This document shows, piece after piece, positions 1 through 6,368 of a DNA stretch of 9,324 bases. Both the position numbers and the translations under genes were made by a program. Origin of the DNA: Actinomycetota bacterium (GTDB lineage Bacteria; Actinomycetota; Acidimicrobiia; Acidimicrobiales; Ilumatobacteraceae); NCBI GenBank assembly GCA_009705435.1, contig WLTJ01000044.1:1-9324 (forward strand), written 5' to 3'. The first letter of the stretch is position 1. Each line of letters starts with the position of its first letter. The notes beneath the pieces are model-generated. The model had not been told where the DNA came from and did not search any database. It saw nothing but the letters and a program-made list of their open reading frames with translations.

Positions 1-290
1 AGGTGAGTGTCAGCAGCTTCTTCCCATTTACGAAAACGTGGGCAGGCGCGGGTGCAGGTCGTGCAACCCTTTTCACCGTGGATGCAATTGTCTAGACCGA
101 GTTCTTCCTCAATATGGAATGGGATGTACTTGCCCTCTTCGTGCTCGTAGCCGATGACATCATGCGGGCAGGTGACGACGCAGCCAGCACAGCCAGTACA
201 CAGACCAGTGGTGATGACCTCCTCGTAGAGTTCTTTCCATTGATGTGTCCAACGTTCGGCTTTTACGGGTGCGGACTCAGTAACAGTCAT
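1..290 (-). CDS. FrhB-like (coenzyme F420 hydrogenase/dehydrogenase beta-subunit family) iron-sulfur protein, N-terminal part, cut by the left edge
   Basis: Ninety-six codons of the N-terminus are present and the frame stays open to base 1. Seen: a first cluster at C31, C34, C37, C41 (LCTGCAGCVVTCP) and a second at C69, C76, C79, C83 (CTTCTRACPR). This ferredoxin-like arrangement is typical of the FrhB N-terminal domain, whose members are iron-sulfur flavoproteins passing electrons to or from F420 or a similar carrier. The flavin-binding C-terminal domain lies outside the window, so the substrate cannot be named. The start is uncertain: ATG at 290 is preceded by a weak AGAAG and by a TAGATT box; an in-frame ATG at 320 would add ten residues with no visible Shine-Dalgarno. 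The gene is divergent from the CoxL-like gene, so a functional link is possible but unproven. A plain 4Fe-4S ferredoxin is less likely because of the long inter-cluster spacing. Confidence 0.82.
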   Translation of the reverse strand, partial: MTVTESAPVKAERWTHQWKELYEEVITTGLCTGCAGCVVTCPHDVIGYEHEEGKYIPFHIEEELGLDNCIHGEKGCTTCTRACPRFRKWEEAADTH

Positions 291-297
291 GGCTTCT

Positions 298-303
298 AAT
301 CTA
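298..303 (-). promoter_or_regulatory. Possible -10 box for the FrhB-like gene
   Basis: TAGATT fits the TANNNT actinobacterial -10 pattern and lies 7 nt before the ATG at 290, the geometry of a leaderless promoter. No convincing -35 is visible. The same stretch contains AGAAG, which could instead act as a weak Shine-Dalgarno, so this is only a candidate. Confidence 0.25.
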
Positions 304-371
304 CGCTGAGAGGTGGTCATGATGGGTAGCCGAAACGGCAACTAATGACCGAAGAGTGATGGGAGACGAGT

Positions 372-2657
372 ATGGGAATGATTGGCGAGCGGGTACTACG
401 TACTGAAGATCCAGATTTGGTGATGGGCCGCGGCACATTTATTGACAACCTCGCATTGCCAGGTGCAACCCATGTGGTTTATGTCCGTTCCGCGATGGCC
501 CATGCGCGTATCCGTGGCATCGACATCGCCGTGGCTCAAGACATGCCAGGGGTACTCGGAGTCTTTACTCACGCCGATGTAGTGGCCGATGGTTTGGGCC
601 CACTGCCGATGGATATGCCGTTGTTGCCTGCCGGCATTCGCCGACCTGCTTTAGCCGATGGGACGGTTCGCTTCGTCGGCGAATTGATTGCCGCAGTGGT
701 CGCTGAGTCTCGTGCACTCGCCGTTGATGCTGCCGAAGCGGTCTTTGTAGATTACGACGCACTTCCTGCTGTCGTTGATCCTGAAGAGGCGCTCACAAGT
801 GATGTGTTGTTGTTCCCTGAACACGCAAGCAATGTGGTCGTTGAACTATCGGCGGGCCAAGAAGTTGATTTCAGTAGTTGCGAAGTGATTGTTGAATCAC
901 GAATTGTGAATCGCCGGATTGCCCCGAGCCCACTTGAGGGGCGCGTCAGCGCAAGTCGTTGGGAGGAAGCGGGGCCCGACGGCATTCGACGCCTCACTCA
1001 TTGGCAGGCCTGCCAGGGAGCGCACCCGATTCGCAATCAACTCTGCGCATTTTACGAACTTCCACCCGAACAGATTCGGGTGATTACTCCTGACGTCGGT
1101 GGAGGTTTCGGTGCCAAGGCTTTTTTCTATCCTGAGGATTTATTGCTGCCGTGGTTAGCCAAGCGCGTTAATCGTCCAGTGCGCTACACCGAAAGTCGTA
1201 CTGAAAGTATGAACGGTCTTGGACATGGTCGTGGGCAAATTCAAGATGTGCGCATTGGCGGAAATCGCGACGGCAAGATCACCGCTTACGAGATGAGGGT
1301 GATTCAAGAGTCTGGTGCGTACCCGCGTTTTGGAGCTTTCCTTCCGTTCATGACTGGACGTATGTTGACGGGCACCTATCACATACCGAACGCGTCAATG
1401 AAGTCTCGATCAGTGGTGACAAATACCGTGCCAACATTGGCTTATCGCGGTGCGGGCCGCCCCGAAGCGGCAGCAGCGATTGAGCGTGCTGTCGATATGT
1501 TCGCTGCCGAAATTGGTATGGATCCAGCAGAGGTTCGACGACGCAATCTCGTGGCTCAGGACCAATTTCCTTATACCAATGGGACGGGCACGGTATACGA
1601 CAGTGGTGATTATCCGGGTGCTATGGAAAAGTTGCTCGTTGTTTCGCGATACGACGAATTGCGTGCTGAACAGCAGACTCGCCGTGAGAGTGGAGCGAAC
1701 GTGCAACTCGGACTCGGACTTGCTGTATATGTCGAGATCACCGCCATGTCGGGTGGTGCCGAACTTGGCATTGTTGAAGTGATGAGTGGTGCCGATGGTG
1801 CGGTGCATGCCCAAGTGATCACGGGTACGACGCCATATGGACAGGGTCACCGCACAACATGGGCGATGTTGGTGAGCGATCGCCTCGGCATTCCCTTCGA
1901 GAACATTACGGTGGTTCACGGCGATACCGACCTGGTCCGCAGTGGTGAAATCACTGGTGGATCGCGCTCGGTACAAATCGGTGGCACCAATGTGTGGCGC
2001 GCTGCTGGAGTTGTTGTCGACAAAGCTCGTCAGATTGCTGCACGGCTCTTAGAGGCATCGGTTGAGGACATTGTTCTTGAAGATGGGCGTTTTCATGTCG
2101 CTGGTACACCCTCTGTCACGCGTTCGTGGACGGATGTGATTGCTACAGCAATGGCTATGGGTGAACGTTTGGATGGTGAAGGTGATTTCACTCAAGCATC
2201 TGGCACATTCCCCAGTGGCGCGCACCTCGCGGTAGTGGAAGTCGATATTGAGACTGGCAAAGTCAACCTGCGCGAGATGTTTGCGGTTGATGATGCAGGT
2301 TGCATCGTCAATACGTTGTTGGCCGAAGGTCAAGTTCATGGGGGACTAGCGCAAGGAATAGGGCAGGCGTTGTATGAAGAATTTATCTATGACGCCGATG
2401 GCAATCCGTTGACCGGAAACTTTGCAGACTACGGATTCCCCTCGGCTGCCGAAGTACCAAGTTTCGTGACGATTCACATGGAGTCGCCATCACCGATGAA
2501 TGATCTTGGTGCCAAGGGGATTGGTGAGAGTGGAACTATTGGCGCCACGCCTGCTGTGCAGAATGCCGTCGTTGATGCCGTCAGCTATTTAGGGGTGCGC
2601 CATATTGATATGCCTTGTACGGCAGAGCGTGTATGGCAGGCCGTGCATAGTTGCTAG
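372..2657 (+). CDS. Xanthine dehydrogenase-family molybdopterin-binding subunit, form II CoxL-like
   Basis: This is a 761-residue large subunit of a molybdenum hydroxylase, the part that binds the Mo-pyranopterin cytosine dinucleotide cofactor and the substrate. Seen in order: an N-terminal a/b-hammerhead region (about 10-130, FVGELIAAVVAES near 101-113), a GGGFGAK loop at 243-249, AYRGAGR at 357-363, a PYGQGH segment at 488-493, GGSRSVQIGG at 529-538, and KGIGESG at 715-721 with the invariant catalytic glutamate E719. Known: true form I CO dehydrogenase has AYxCSFR with an active-site cysteine, whereas AYRGAGR marks form II, so CO oxidation should not be assumed; an aldehyde, purine or other heterocycle oxidoreductase is equally possible. 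Length suits the family. The start is supported by GGGAGA at 361-366, 5 nt before ATG; ATG 378 is an alternative. No coxS or coxM gene is adjacent; the 3' end overlaps glnK by 4 bp on the opposite strand. Confidence 0.93.
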   Translation: MGMIGERVLRTEDPDLVMGRGTFIDNLALPGATHVVYVRSAMAHARIRGIDIAVAQDMPGVLGVFTHADVVADGLGPLPMDMPLLPAGIRRPALADGTVRFVGELIAAVVAESRALAVDAAEAVFVDYDALPAVVDPEEALTSDVLLFPEHASNVVVELSAGQEVDFSSCEVIVESRIVNRRIAPSPLEGRVSASRWEEAGPDGIRRLTHWQACQGAHPIRNQLCAFYELPPEQIRVITPDVGGGFGAKAFFYPEDLLLPWLAKRVNRPVRYTESRTESMNGLGHGRGQIQDVRIGGNRDGKITAYEMRVIQESGAYPRFGAFLPFMTGRMLTGTYHIPNASMKSRSVVTNTVPTLAYRGAGRPEAAAAIERAVDMFAAEIGMDPAEVRRRNLVAQDQFPYTNGTGTVYDSGDYPGAMEKLLVVSRYDELRAEQQTRRESGANVQLGLGLAVYVEITAMSGGAELGIVEVMSGADGAVHAQVITGTTPYGQGHRTTWAMLVSDRLGIPFENITVVHGDTDLVRSGEITGGSRSVQIGGTNVWRAAGVVVDKARQIAARLLEASVEDIVLEDGRFHVAGTPSVTRSWTDVIATAMAMGERLDGEGDFTQASGTFPSGAHLAVVEVDIETGKVNLREMFAVDDAGCIVNTLLAEGQVHGGLAQGIGQALYEEFIYDADGNPLTGNFADYGFPSAAEVPSFVTIHMESPSPMNDLGAKGIGESGTIGATPAVQNAVVDAVSYLGVRHIDMPCTAERVWQAVHSC

Positions 2658-2992
2658 ACGGCGTCAGATCCTTCTTCGCCAGTACGAATGCGGACAATGC
2701 GGTTGATATTGCTGACCCAAATTTTTCCGTCGCCGATTTTTCCAGTAGTAGCCGATGATTTGATTGCGTCCACGACGGCATCAACCTGTGAATCGTTGAC
2801 GACAATCTCGAGTCGCACCTTAGGAACGAAATCAATGTTGTACTCGGCACCACGGTAGGTCTCAGTGTGACCACCTTGGCGTCCAAAGCCACGAACTTCG
2901 CTGACCGTGATTCCTTGAACGCCGATTGCTTTCAGGGCGTCTTTGACATCATCTAATTTGAATGGCTTCACAATTGCGGTGATGAGTTGCAT
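2654..2992 (-). CDS. glnK: P-II nitrogen regulatory protein GlnK/GlnB
   Basis: This 112-residue protein has the normal P-II length. It is a trimeric signal protein that senses 2-oxoglutarate and ATP/ADP and, next to amtB, is expected to plug the AmtB channel when nitrogen is plentiful. Seen: the N-terminus MQLITAIVKPFKL, the T-loop with Y51 (GAEYNID), the tyrosine that is uridylylated in proteobacteria and adenylylated in several actinobacteria, and the C-terminal signature TGKIGDGKIWV at 83-93 followed by RIVRIRTGEEG. The ATG lies 36 bp after the amtB stop on the same strand, with a weak purine-rich AGAAGAAA stretch before it, so it should be translated from the amtB message. The name glnK rather than glnB follows from the amtB linkage. 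Its stop overlaps the CoxL-like stop inside the palindrome CTAG, and no intrinsic terminator is visible. Confidence 0.96.
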   Translation of the reverse strand: MQLITAIVKPFKLDDVKDALKAIGVQGITVSEVRGFGRQGGHTETYRGAEYNIDFVPKVRLEIVVNDSQVDAVVDAIKSSATTGKIGDGKIWVSNINRIVRIRTGEEGSDAV

Positions 2993-3028
2993 AGGTTTCT
3001 TCTTTCTGTCTTTGTTGAATCGTACTAC

Positions 3029-4276
3029 TCAGACCTGATAGGCAGTTTCAGCGTGCTGGCTTTGGTCAAGTCCGACCATTTCTTCGTCGTGCGTGACTCT
3101 GAGACCCATGGTCTTGTTGATGATGATCGCCACAATGTAGGTGACGCCGAAACTAAAGGCGAACACCGCGACCGAGGCCAGAAGTTGCTTGCCAAGCAGC
3201 GATGAGCCACCGCCGTTGAACAAACCATCGGCACCGAGCGAGTTGATTGTGGTGTCACTGAAGACACCGAGCAACAATGATCCGAGCAATCCACCGATTA
3301 AGTGCACGGCGATGACATCGAGACTGTCGTCAAATCCGAAACGATTTTTGAGCGCCAGACTTAAGTAACAAATTGCACCAGCAGCAAGTCCGATGAGTAA
3401 CGCCGAAGAAGTACTCACGAATCCGGCACAAGGCGTAATGGCCACTAGTCCGGCAACTGCACCTGATACGGCCCCAAGAGTAGTGGCGTGTCCAGCCTTC
3501 AATTTCTCAATCAACAGCCAACCCAACATTGCTGAAGCCGCTGCGACGTGGGTATTCACAAGTGCTTGAGCGGCGAGCCCGTTGGCGGCCAATGCTGAAC
3601 CAGCGTTGAAGCCGAACCAGCCGAACCACAAGATGCCCGTTCCAAGAACTGTGAACGGCAAGTTGTGTGGAGGCATGGCTTCACGGGGCCATCCCTTGCG
3701 AGGCTTCAAGATGAGAATGACAGCTAGTGCTGCTGCACCAGCATTGATGTGCACAACTGCGCCACCAGCAAAGTCCAGGGCACCTTCTTTAAAGAGCCAA
3801 CCGTTGGGGCTAAATACCCAGTGCGCCACGGTTGGGTACACGAGAACTGCCCACACCCCGATGAGCACTGCATAAGCAGAAAACTTAAGACGATCAGCGG
3901 TTGCGCCGGTAATCAAAGCGGGAGTGATGATGGCAAACATCATTTGATAGCCCATGAACAAAATGGGCGGAATGGCAAGAGCAAATGCCCCCGTGTAGCC
4001 GGGGAGTTCCCCGACGGTGGTGATGTCTTTGAGGAAGGCGAAATCGAAGTTACCGATCCATCCGTTCGTTCCACCAAACGCCAAACTGAAGCCGACTGCG
4101 ACCCACAGTACGGTGACGAGTCCCATCGCAAAAATGTTTTGTAGCAACATGCCTAAAACGTTTTTGCTGCGCACCATTCCTCCGTAGAAGAAGGCAAGTC
4201 CGGGGGTCATAAAGAGCACGAGGGCCGTGGAAACTAAAACCCATGCAACGGCACCGGAATCAATCGTGTAATTCAT
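3029..4276 (-). CDS. amtB: Ammonium transporter AmtB
   Basis: This 415-residue integral membrane protein is close to the normal Amt length, with about eleven hydrophobic segments. It conducts ammonium across the cytoplasmic membrane and is controlled by the P-II protein encoded next to it. Seen: N-terminal PGLAFFYGGMVRSKNVL (25-41); F114, aligning with the Phe gate F107 of E. coli AmtB; D168 and H176 in DFAGGAVVH, matching D160 and H168; F223 and S227 in FGFNAGSA, matching F215 and S219; and H325 in VIAVHLIGG, matching H318. All key pore residues are therefore retained by hand alignment. The C-tail GLRVTHDEEMVGLD followed by HAETAY is the cytosolic tail that couples subunits and contacts GlnK. 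The start is fixed by a strong AGGAG six bases upstream. The gene is first in an amtB-glnK operon, with a likely nitrogen-responsive promoter upstream. Confidence 0.97.
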   Translation of the reverse strand: MNYTIDSGAVAWVLVSTALVLFMTPGLAFFYGGMVRSKNVLGMLLQNIFAMGLVTVLWVAVGFSLAFGGTNGWIGNFDFAFLKDITTVGELPGYTGAFALAIPPILFMGYQMMFAIITPALITGATADRLKFSAYAVLIGVWAVLVYPTVAHWVFSPNGWLFKEGALDFAGGAVVHINAGAAALAVILILKPRKGWPREAMPPHNLPFTVLGTGILWFGWFGFNAGSALAANGLAAQALVNTHVAAASAMLGWLLIEKLKAGHATTLGAVSGAVAGLVAITPCAGFVSTSSALLIGLAAGAICYLSLALKNRFGFDDSLDVIAVHLIGGLLGSLLLGVFSDTTINSLGADGLFNGGGSSLLGKQLLASVAVFAFSFGVTYIVAIIINKTMGLRVTHDEEMVGLDQSQHAETAYQV

Positions 4277-4282
4277 TTAGTT

Positions 4283-4287
4283 CTCCT
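4283..4287 (-). promoter_or_regulatory. Ribosome binding site of amtB
   Basis: AGGAG on the minus strand lies 6 nt before the amtB ATG. It is the strongest Shine-Dalgarno seen in the window and settles the amtB start. Confidence 0.8.
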
Positions 4288-4305
4288 AGTCAGTAGCGAA
4301 AATGA

Positions 4306-4334
4306 GTTATCGCTTCGGGGGGACGAGTCGACAA
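4306..4334 (-). promoter_or_regulatory. Candidate sigma70-type promoter of amtB-glnK
   Basis: On the minus strand TTGTCG (4329-4334) and GATAAC (4306-4311) are separated by exactly 17 nt and would start transcription about 22 nt before the amtB ATG, leaving room for the AGGAG. Each hexamer matches four of six consensus bases, so strength is modest, as expected for a promoter needing an activator. A GlnR-like box lies about 25 bp upstream of the -35. This is inferred from sequence only. Confidence 0.45.
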
Positions 4335-4358
4335 CAGTGAAAAGATTAGGGAATCAAG

Positions 4359-4385
4359 GTTGCACAATTGTTTCGGCTATGTGAA
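4359..4385 (-). promoter_or_regulatory. GlnR-like nitrogen-regulator box upstream of amtB
   Basis: Reading the minus strand, TTCAC-N6-GAAAC-N6-GCAAC gives three half-sites with exact 11-bp phasing. The published actinobacterial GlnR consensus is gTnAC-N6-GaAAC, repeated. The first half-site matches four bases of the pattern, the second matches fully, and the third again matches four. The box sits about 25 bp upstream of the candidate -35, where an activator would be expected, and amtB is a classical GlnR target. No glnR gene is in the window. The box partly overlaps the unrelated tail of the P-II relic frame. Confidence 0.45.
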
Positions 4386-4390
4386 TGCCA

Positions 4391-4480
4391 TGTGCGGATG
4401 CGAACGAGGCGGCTAACTTCTGCCACCCAGATCTTTCCGTCACCGATTTTCCCTGTGGCTGCTGACGCTTTGATGGCGGC
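4391..4480 (-). pseudogene. Relic of a second P-II (glnB/glnK) gene, C-terminal 30 codons only
   Basis: This frame encodes an uninterrupted P-II C-terminal segment, from AIKASAATGKIGDGKIWV to SRLVRIRT. By hand alignment with the intact glnK at 2654, 22 of 30 residues are identical, yet 13 of those 22 codons differ at synonymous positions, so it is an old paralogue, not a fresh copy. The P-II N-terminus, T-loop and conserved tyrosine are missing: upstream sequence in any frame does not resemble P-II, and after RIRT the frame continues as an unrelated tail to a stop at 4346. The longer open frame starting near 4651 begins inside the antiporter's C-terminus in another frame, and I do not consider it a real gene. 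Expression as a short peptide cannot be excluded, but a decayed gene between antiporter and amtB is the simplest reading. Confidence 0.75.
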
Positions 4481-4485
4481 GATGT

Positions 4486-4503
4486 TTCTCGGCTGTCCGA
4501 GAA
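4486..4503. repeat. Perfect 7-bp inverted repeat at the upstream edge of the P-II relic
   Basis: The plus strand reads TTCTCGG-CTGT-CCGAGAA, a 7-bp stem with a 4-nt loop. It lies 51 bp past the antiporter stop and begins 5 bp from where P-II homology is lost. No T-run follows on either strand, so it is not a standard intrinsic terminator; it could be an mRNA 3'-end stabiliser, a weak terminator or a recombination scar. Confidence 0.4.
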
Positions 4504-4553
4504 TTGGTACGGGAGTGTGAGCGCTTGGTTCGTTGAAGAAAAGTGCGAGATGG

Positions 4554-6326
4554 TCAGACGAGACCAGAAACGGCATCATCAAGCGCCGATCGATAATGCT
4601 CGCGAGCGGTGAGGGCGCAAAGAATATAAGCGGAGAGAGTGATGTACACATCGCCCACCGTCAACTCGGGTGGTACTGATGGGTCTGGTCCCTTGACAGC
4701 ATCTTTCATTGATTCACTCAGTGACAAGATATGCATGATGTCGTCAAGCGACTCGGGCATCATCGTGGTTGCCACACGCAAAGCGTCGCGGCCATCATCA
4801 ATGATCGAATCAATAAAGCAAGCAACGGCGACAATCTCTACGAGTCCAACACGGTCGATGGCACGACTCAGCATGGGGTCAAGACTGGGATCATCAAGAT
4901 GTCGTTTAAGTTCATGAAGTGCCTGCAGGTGTCCATTTAAACCGTGATCACTGAAGTCAGGTTCGGCGCGATGGCGTTGCATGGCAATACCGACCTCGGG
5001 CACGCGCACCTCAACTTGGCGGCGGTCAATGGTTCGCCACCACTCGTCAGCATCATTGTTGAGCAGTTCGTCGAAGAGGTGCGAAGTATCAACCGATGTC
5101 CATGGCTCAAGAGGCACGCTGTTTTTCGACTCCTGGCGTTTGGCAAGTTTGAGACGCAAAAGTGGCGGAGTAATCAGCGTGGTCACAAGAACCATCAGCA
5201 AAAGTGCGCCGTACAACTCGTCATCAAGAATGCCTTTTGACAGTCCAATGGAGGCGAAGATCAATCCAACTTCACCGCGTGGAATCATCCCGATTCCAAT
5301 GAGTAACTTGTCGCCGGGTGAGCGACCGATGCCAAAGCCTGCGACTAACTTGCCAATGATCGCTACCACAGTCAAGACCGTTGCCAAAGCCAAAACGCTC
5401 GGCTGGAACATGGCGTCAAGGTCAGCATTGATTCCGATGCTGGCGAAGAACACGGGAATAAAAATATGTCCGAGGGGATTGAGGCCTTCGGCGATGCGCT
5501 CATGTTGTTGGCTTCGGCCTACTGCCAAACCAGCCATGAAGGCACCGATGATGAAAGCCAATTTCGCTTGATTCGCTAGGAGTGAAAAAGCCAGCGTCAG
5601 AGCAAAGGAAATCGCCACGATGGTGGTTGAAGATTTTGCGACTCGGTCAATGCGAGTGAAGGCTTTCGGAATGACGTAGATCGCTAACAGACCAGTGATC
5701 ACCAAGAAGCCGAGAGCTAATCCGATTGTTTCAAAGACCACGCTGGCACTGATCGAACCTTCAGTAACGACTTTGACGACGACGGTCAAGATAATGAGAC
5801 CGAGGACATCATCGGCAACTGCCGCGCCCAACACGATGCGCGATTCACGCAACGCCAAAGCGCGTAGATCACCTAATACTCGTGCGGTAATTCCGACACT
5901 GGTGGCAGTGAGTGCTGCACCGATGAACAAAGAAATTTCGCCGCTCTCACCAAAGGCTGAAGCCACACCAAAGCCAGCAGCAAATGGAACTAACACCCCG
6001 ATCAGCGCGACCAAGAGCGCAGGCTTGCCAACTTTCGCCATCTCACCGAGATCCATCTCGAGACCGACTTGAAAGAGCAGCAAGATCACGCCGATTTCGC
6101 CGAGCAATAACACCATGTTGGCGACATCAAGATTTTTGATGGGGTCGATCAAGCCGAGAGCGCTTGGGCCGATGATGATGCCGGCGATAATTTCGCCGAG
6201 GACCGCGGGGATTTTGATGAGTTCGGCAAGTTCGGCGGCCAGACGCGCAACGATGATGATGATCAACAGGTTGCCGAGTATCAGAGCGAGGTCATAACCC
6301 TCGGACGCAGACGCCATCAAACTCAT
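4554..6326 (-). CDS. CPA2-family cation/proton antiporter with an unassigned soluble C-terminal region
   Basis: This 590-residue protein belongs to the Kef/NapA-like monovalent cation:proton antiporter superfamily, exchanging Na+, K+ or similar cations for protons across the cytoplasmic membrane. Seen: about a dozen hydrophobic segments over residues 12-390; IPAVLGEIIAGIIIGP at 39-54; TATSVGITARVL at 140-151; the paired ion-binding aspartates D172-D173 in AVADDVLGL; K326 in IGKLVAG; and IPRGEVGLIF at 348-357. The DD pair is the pattern of electrogenic exchangers such as NapA. Residues from about 400 to 590 form a soluble, acidic, mainly helical-looking tail; I see no Rossmann GxGxxG of a TrkA-N/RCK domain and cannot assign it. 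Start: ATG 6326 has no Shine-Dalgarno but a TAACCT box 6 nt before it suggests leaderless translation; ATG 6317 is an alternative. It lies 42 bp after the winged-helix gene and 277 bp before amtB, all on one strand. Cation identity is unknown. Confidence 0.92.
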   Translation of the reverse strand: MSLMASASEGYDLALILGNLLIIIIVARLAAELAELIKIPAVLGEIIAGIIIGPSALGLIDPIKNLDVANMVLLLGEIGVILLLFQVGLEMDLGEMAKVGKPALLVALIGVLVPFAAGFGVASAFGESGEISLFIGAALTATSVGITARVLGDLRALALRESRIVLGAAVADDVLGLIILTVVVKVVTEGSISASVVFETIGLALGFLVITGLLAIYVIPKAFTRIDRVAKSSTTIVAISFALTLAFSLLANQAKLAFIIGAFMAGLAVGRSQQHERIAEGLNPLGHIFIPVFFASIGINADLDAMFQPSVLALATVLTVVAIIGKLVAGFGIGRSPGDKLLIGIGMIPRGEVGLIFASIGLSKGILDDELYGALLLMVLVTTLITPPLLRLKLAKRQESKNSVPLEPWTSVDTSHLFDELLNNDADEWWRTIDRRQVEVRVPEVGIAMQRHRAEPDFSDHGLNGHLQALHELKRHLDDPSLDPMLSRAIDRVGLVEIVAVACFIDSIIDDGRDALRVATTMMPESLDDIMHILSLSESMKDAVKGPDPSVPPELTVGDVYITLSAYILCALTAREHYRSALDDAVSGLV

Positions 6327-6332
6327 TGGGTC

Positions 6333-6338
6333 AGGTTA
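6333..6338 (-). promoter_or_regulatory. Possible leaderless -10 box for the antiporter gene
   Basis: TAACCT (TANNNT type) ends 6 nt before the ATG at 6326, and no Shine-Dalgarno precedes that ATG. This geometry fits leaderless transcripts, common in actinobacteria. No clear -35 is visible, so the antiporter may instead be read from the winged-helix gene's transcript. Confidence 0.3.
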
Positions 6339-6368
6339 GTGGTCATGGGGGATTCAGAAATGAAACTA

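Noticed and set aside
114..299. Plus-strand open frame of 61 codons
   Set aside because: It is the reverse-strand shadow of the FrhB-like gene, whose cysteine clusters are unmistakable on the minus strand.
1410..1976. 188-codon minus-strand frame inside the CoxL-like gene
   Set aside because: It is antisense to well-conserved family motifs (including AYRGAGR) and has no recognisable domain; it is a codon-bias shadow.
372..2657. Annotation as genuine carbon monoxide dehydrogenase (coxL)
   Set aside because: The active-site loop is AYRGAGR, not the form I AYxCSFR, and the companion coxM and coxS genes are absent here.
4486..4503. Intrinsic terminator for the antiporter gene
   Set aside because: The stem is perfect but no U-run follows on the minus strand, so it was recorded as an inverted repeat only.
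4346..4651. 101-codon minus-strand frame as an intact gene
   Set aside because: Its first third overlaps the antiporter C-terminus in another frame and only the P-II island is homologous to anything recognisable; no ribosome binding site supports the start.
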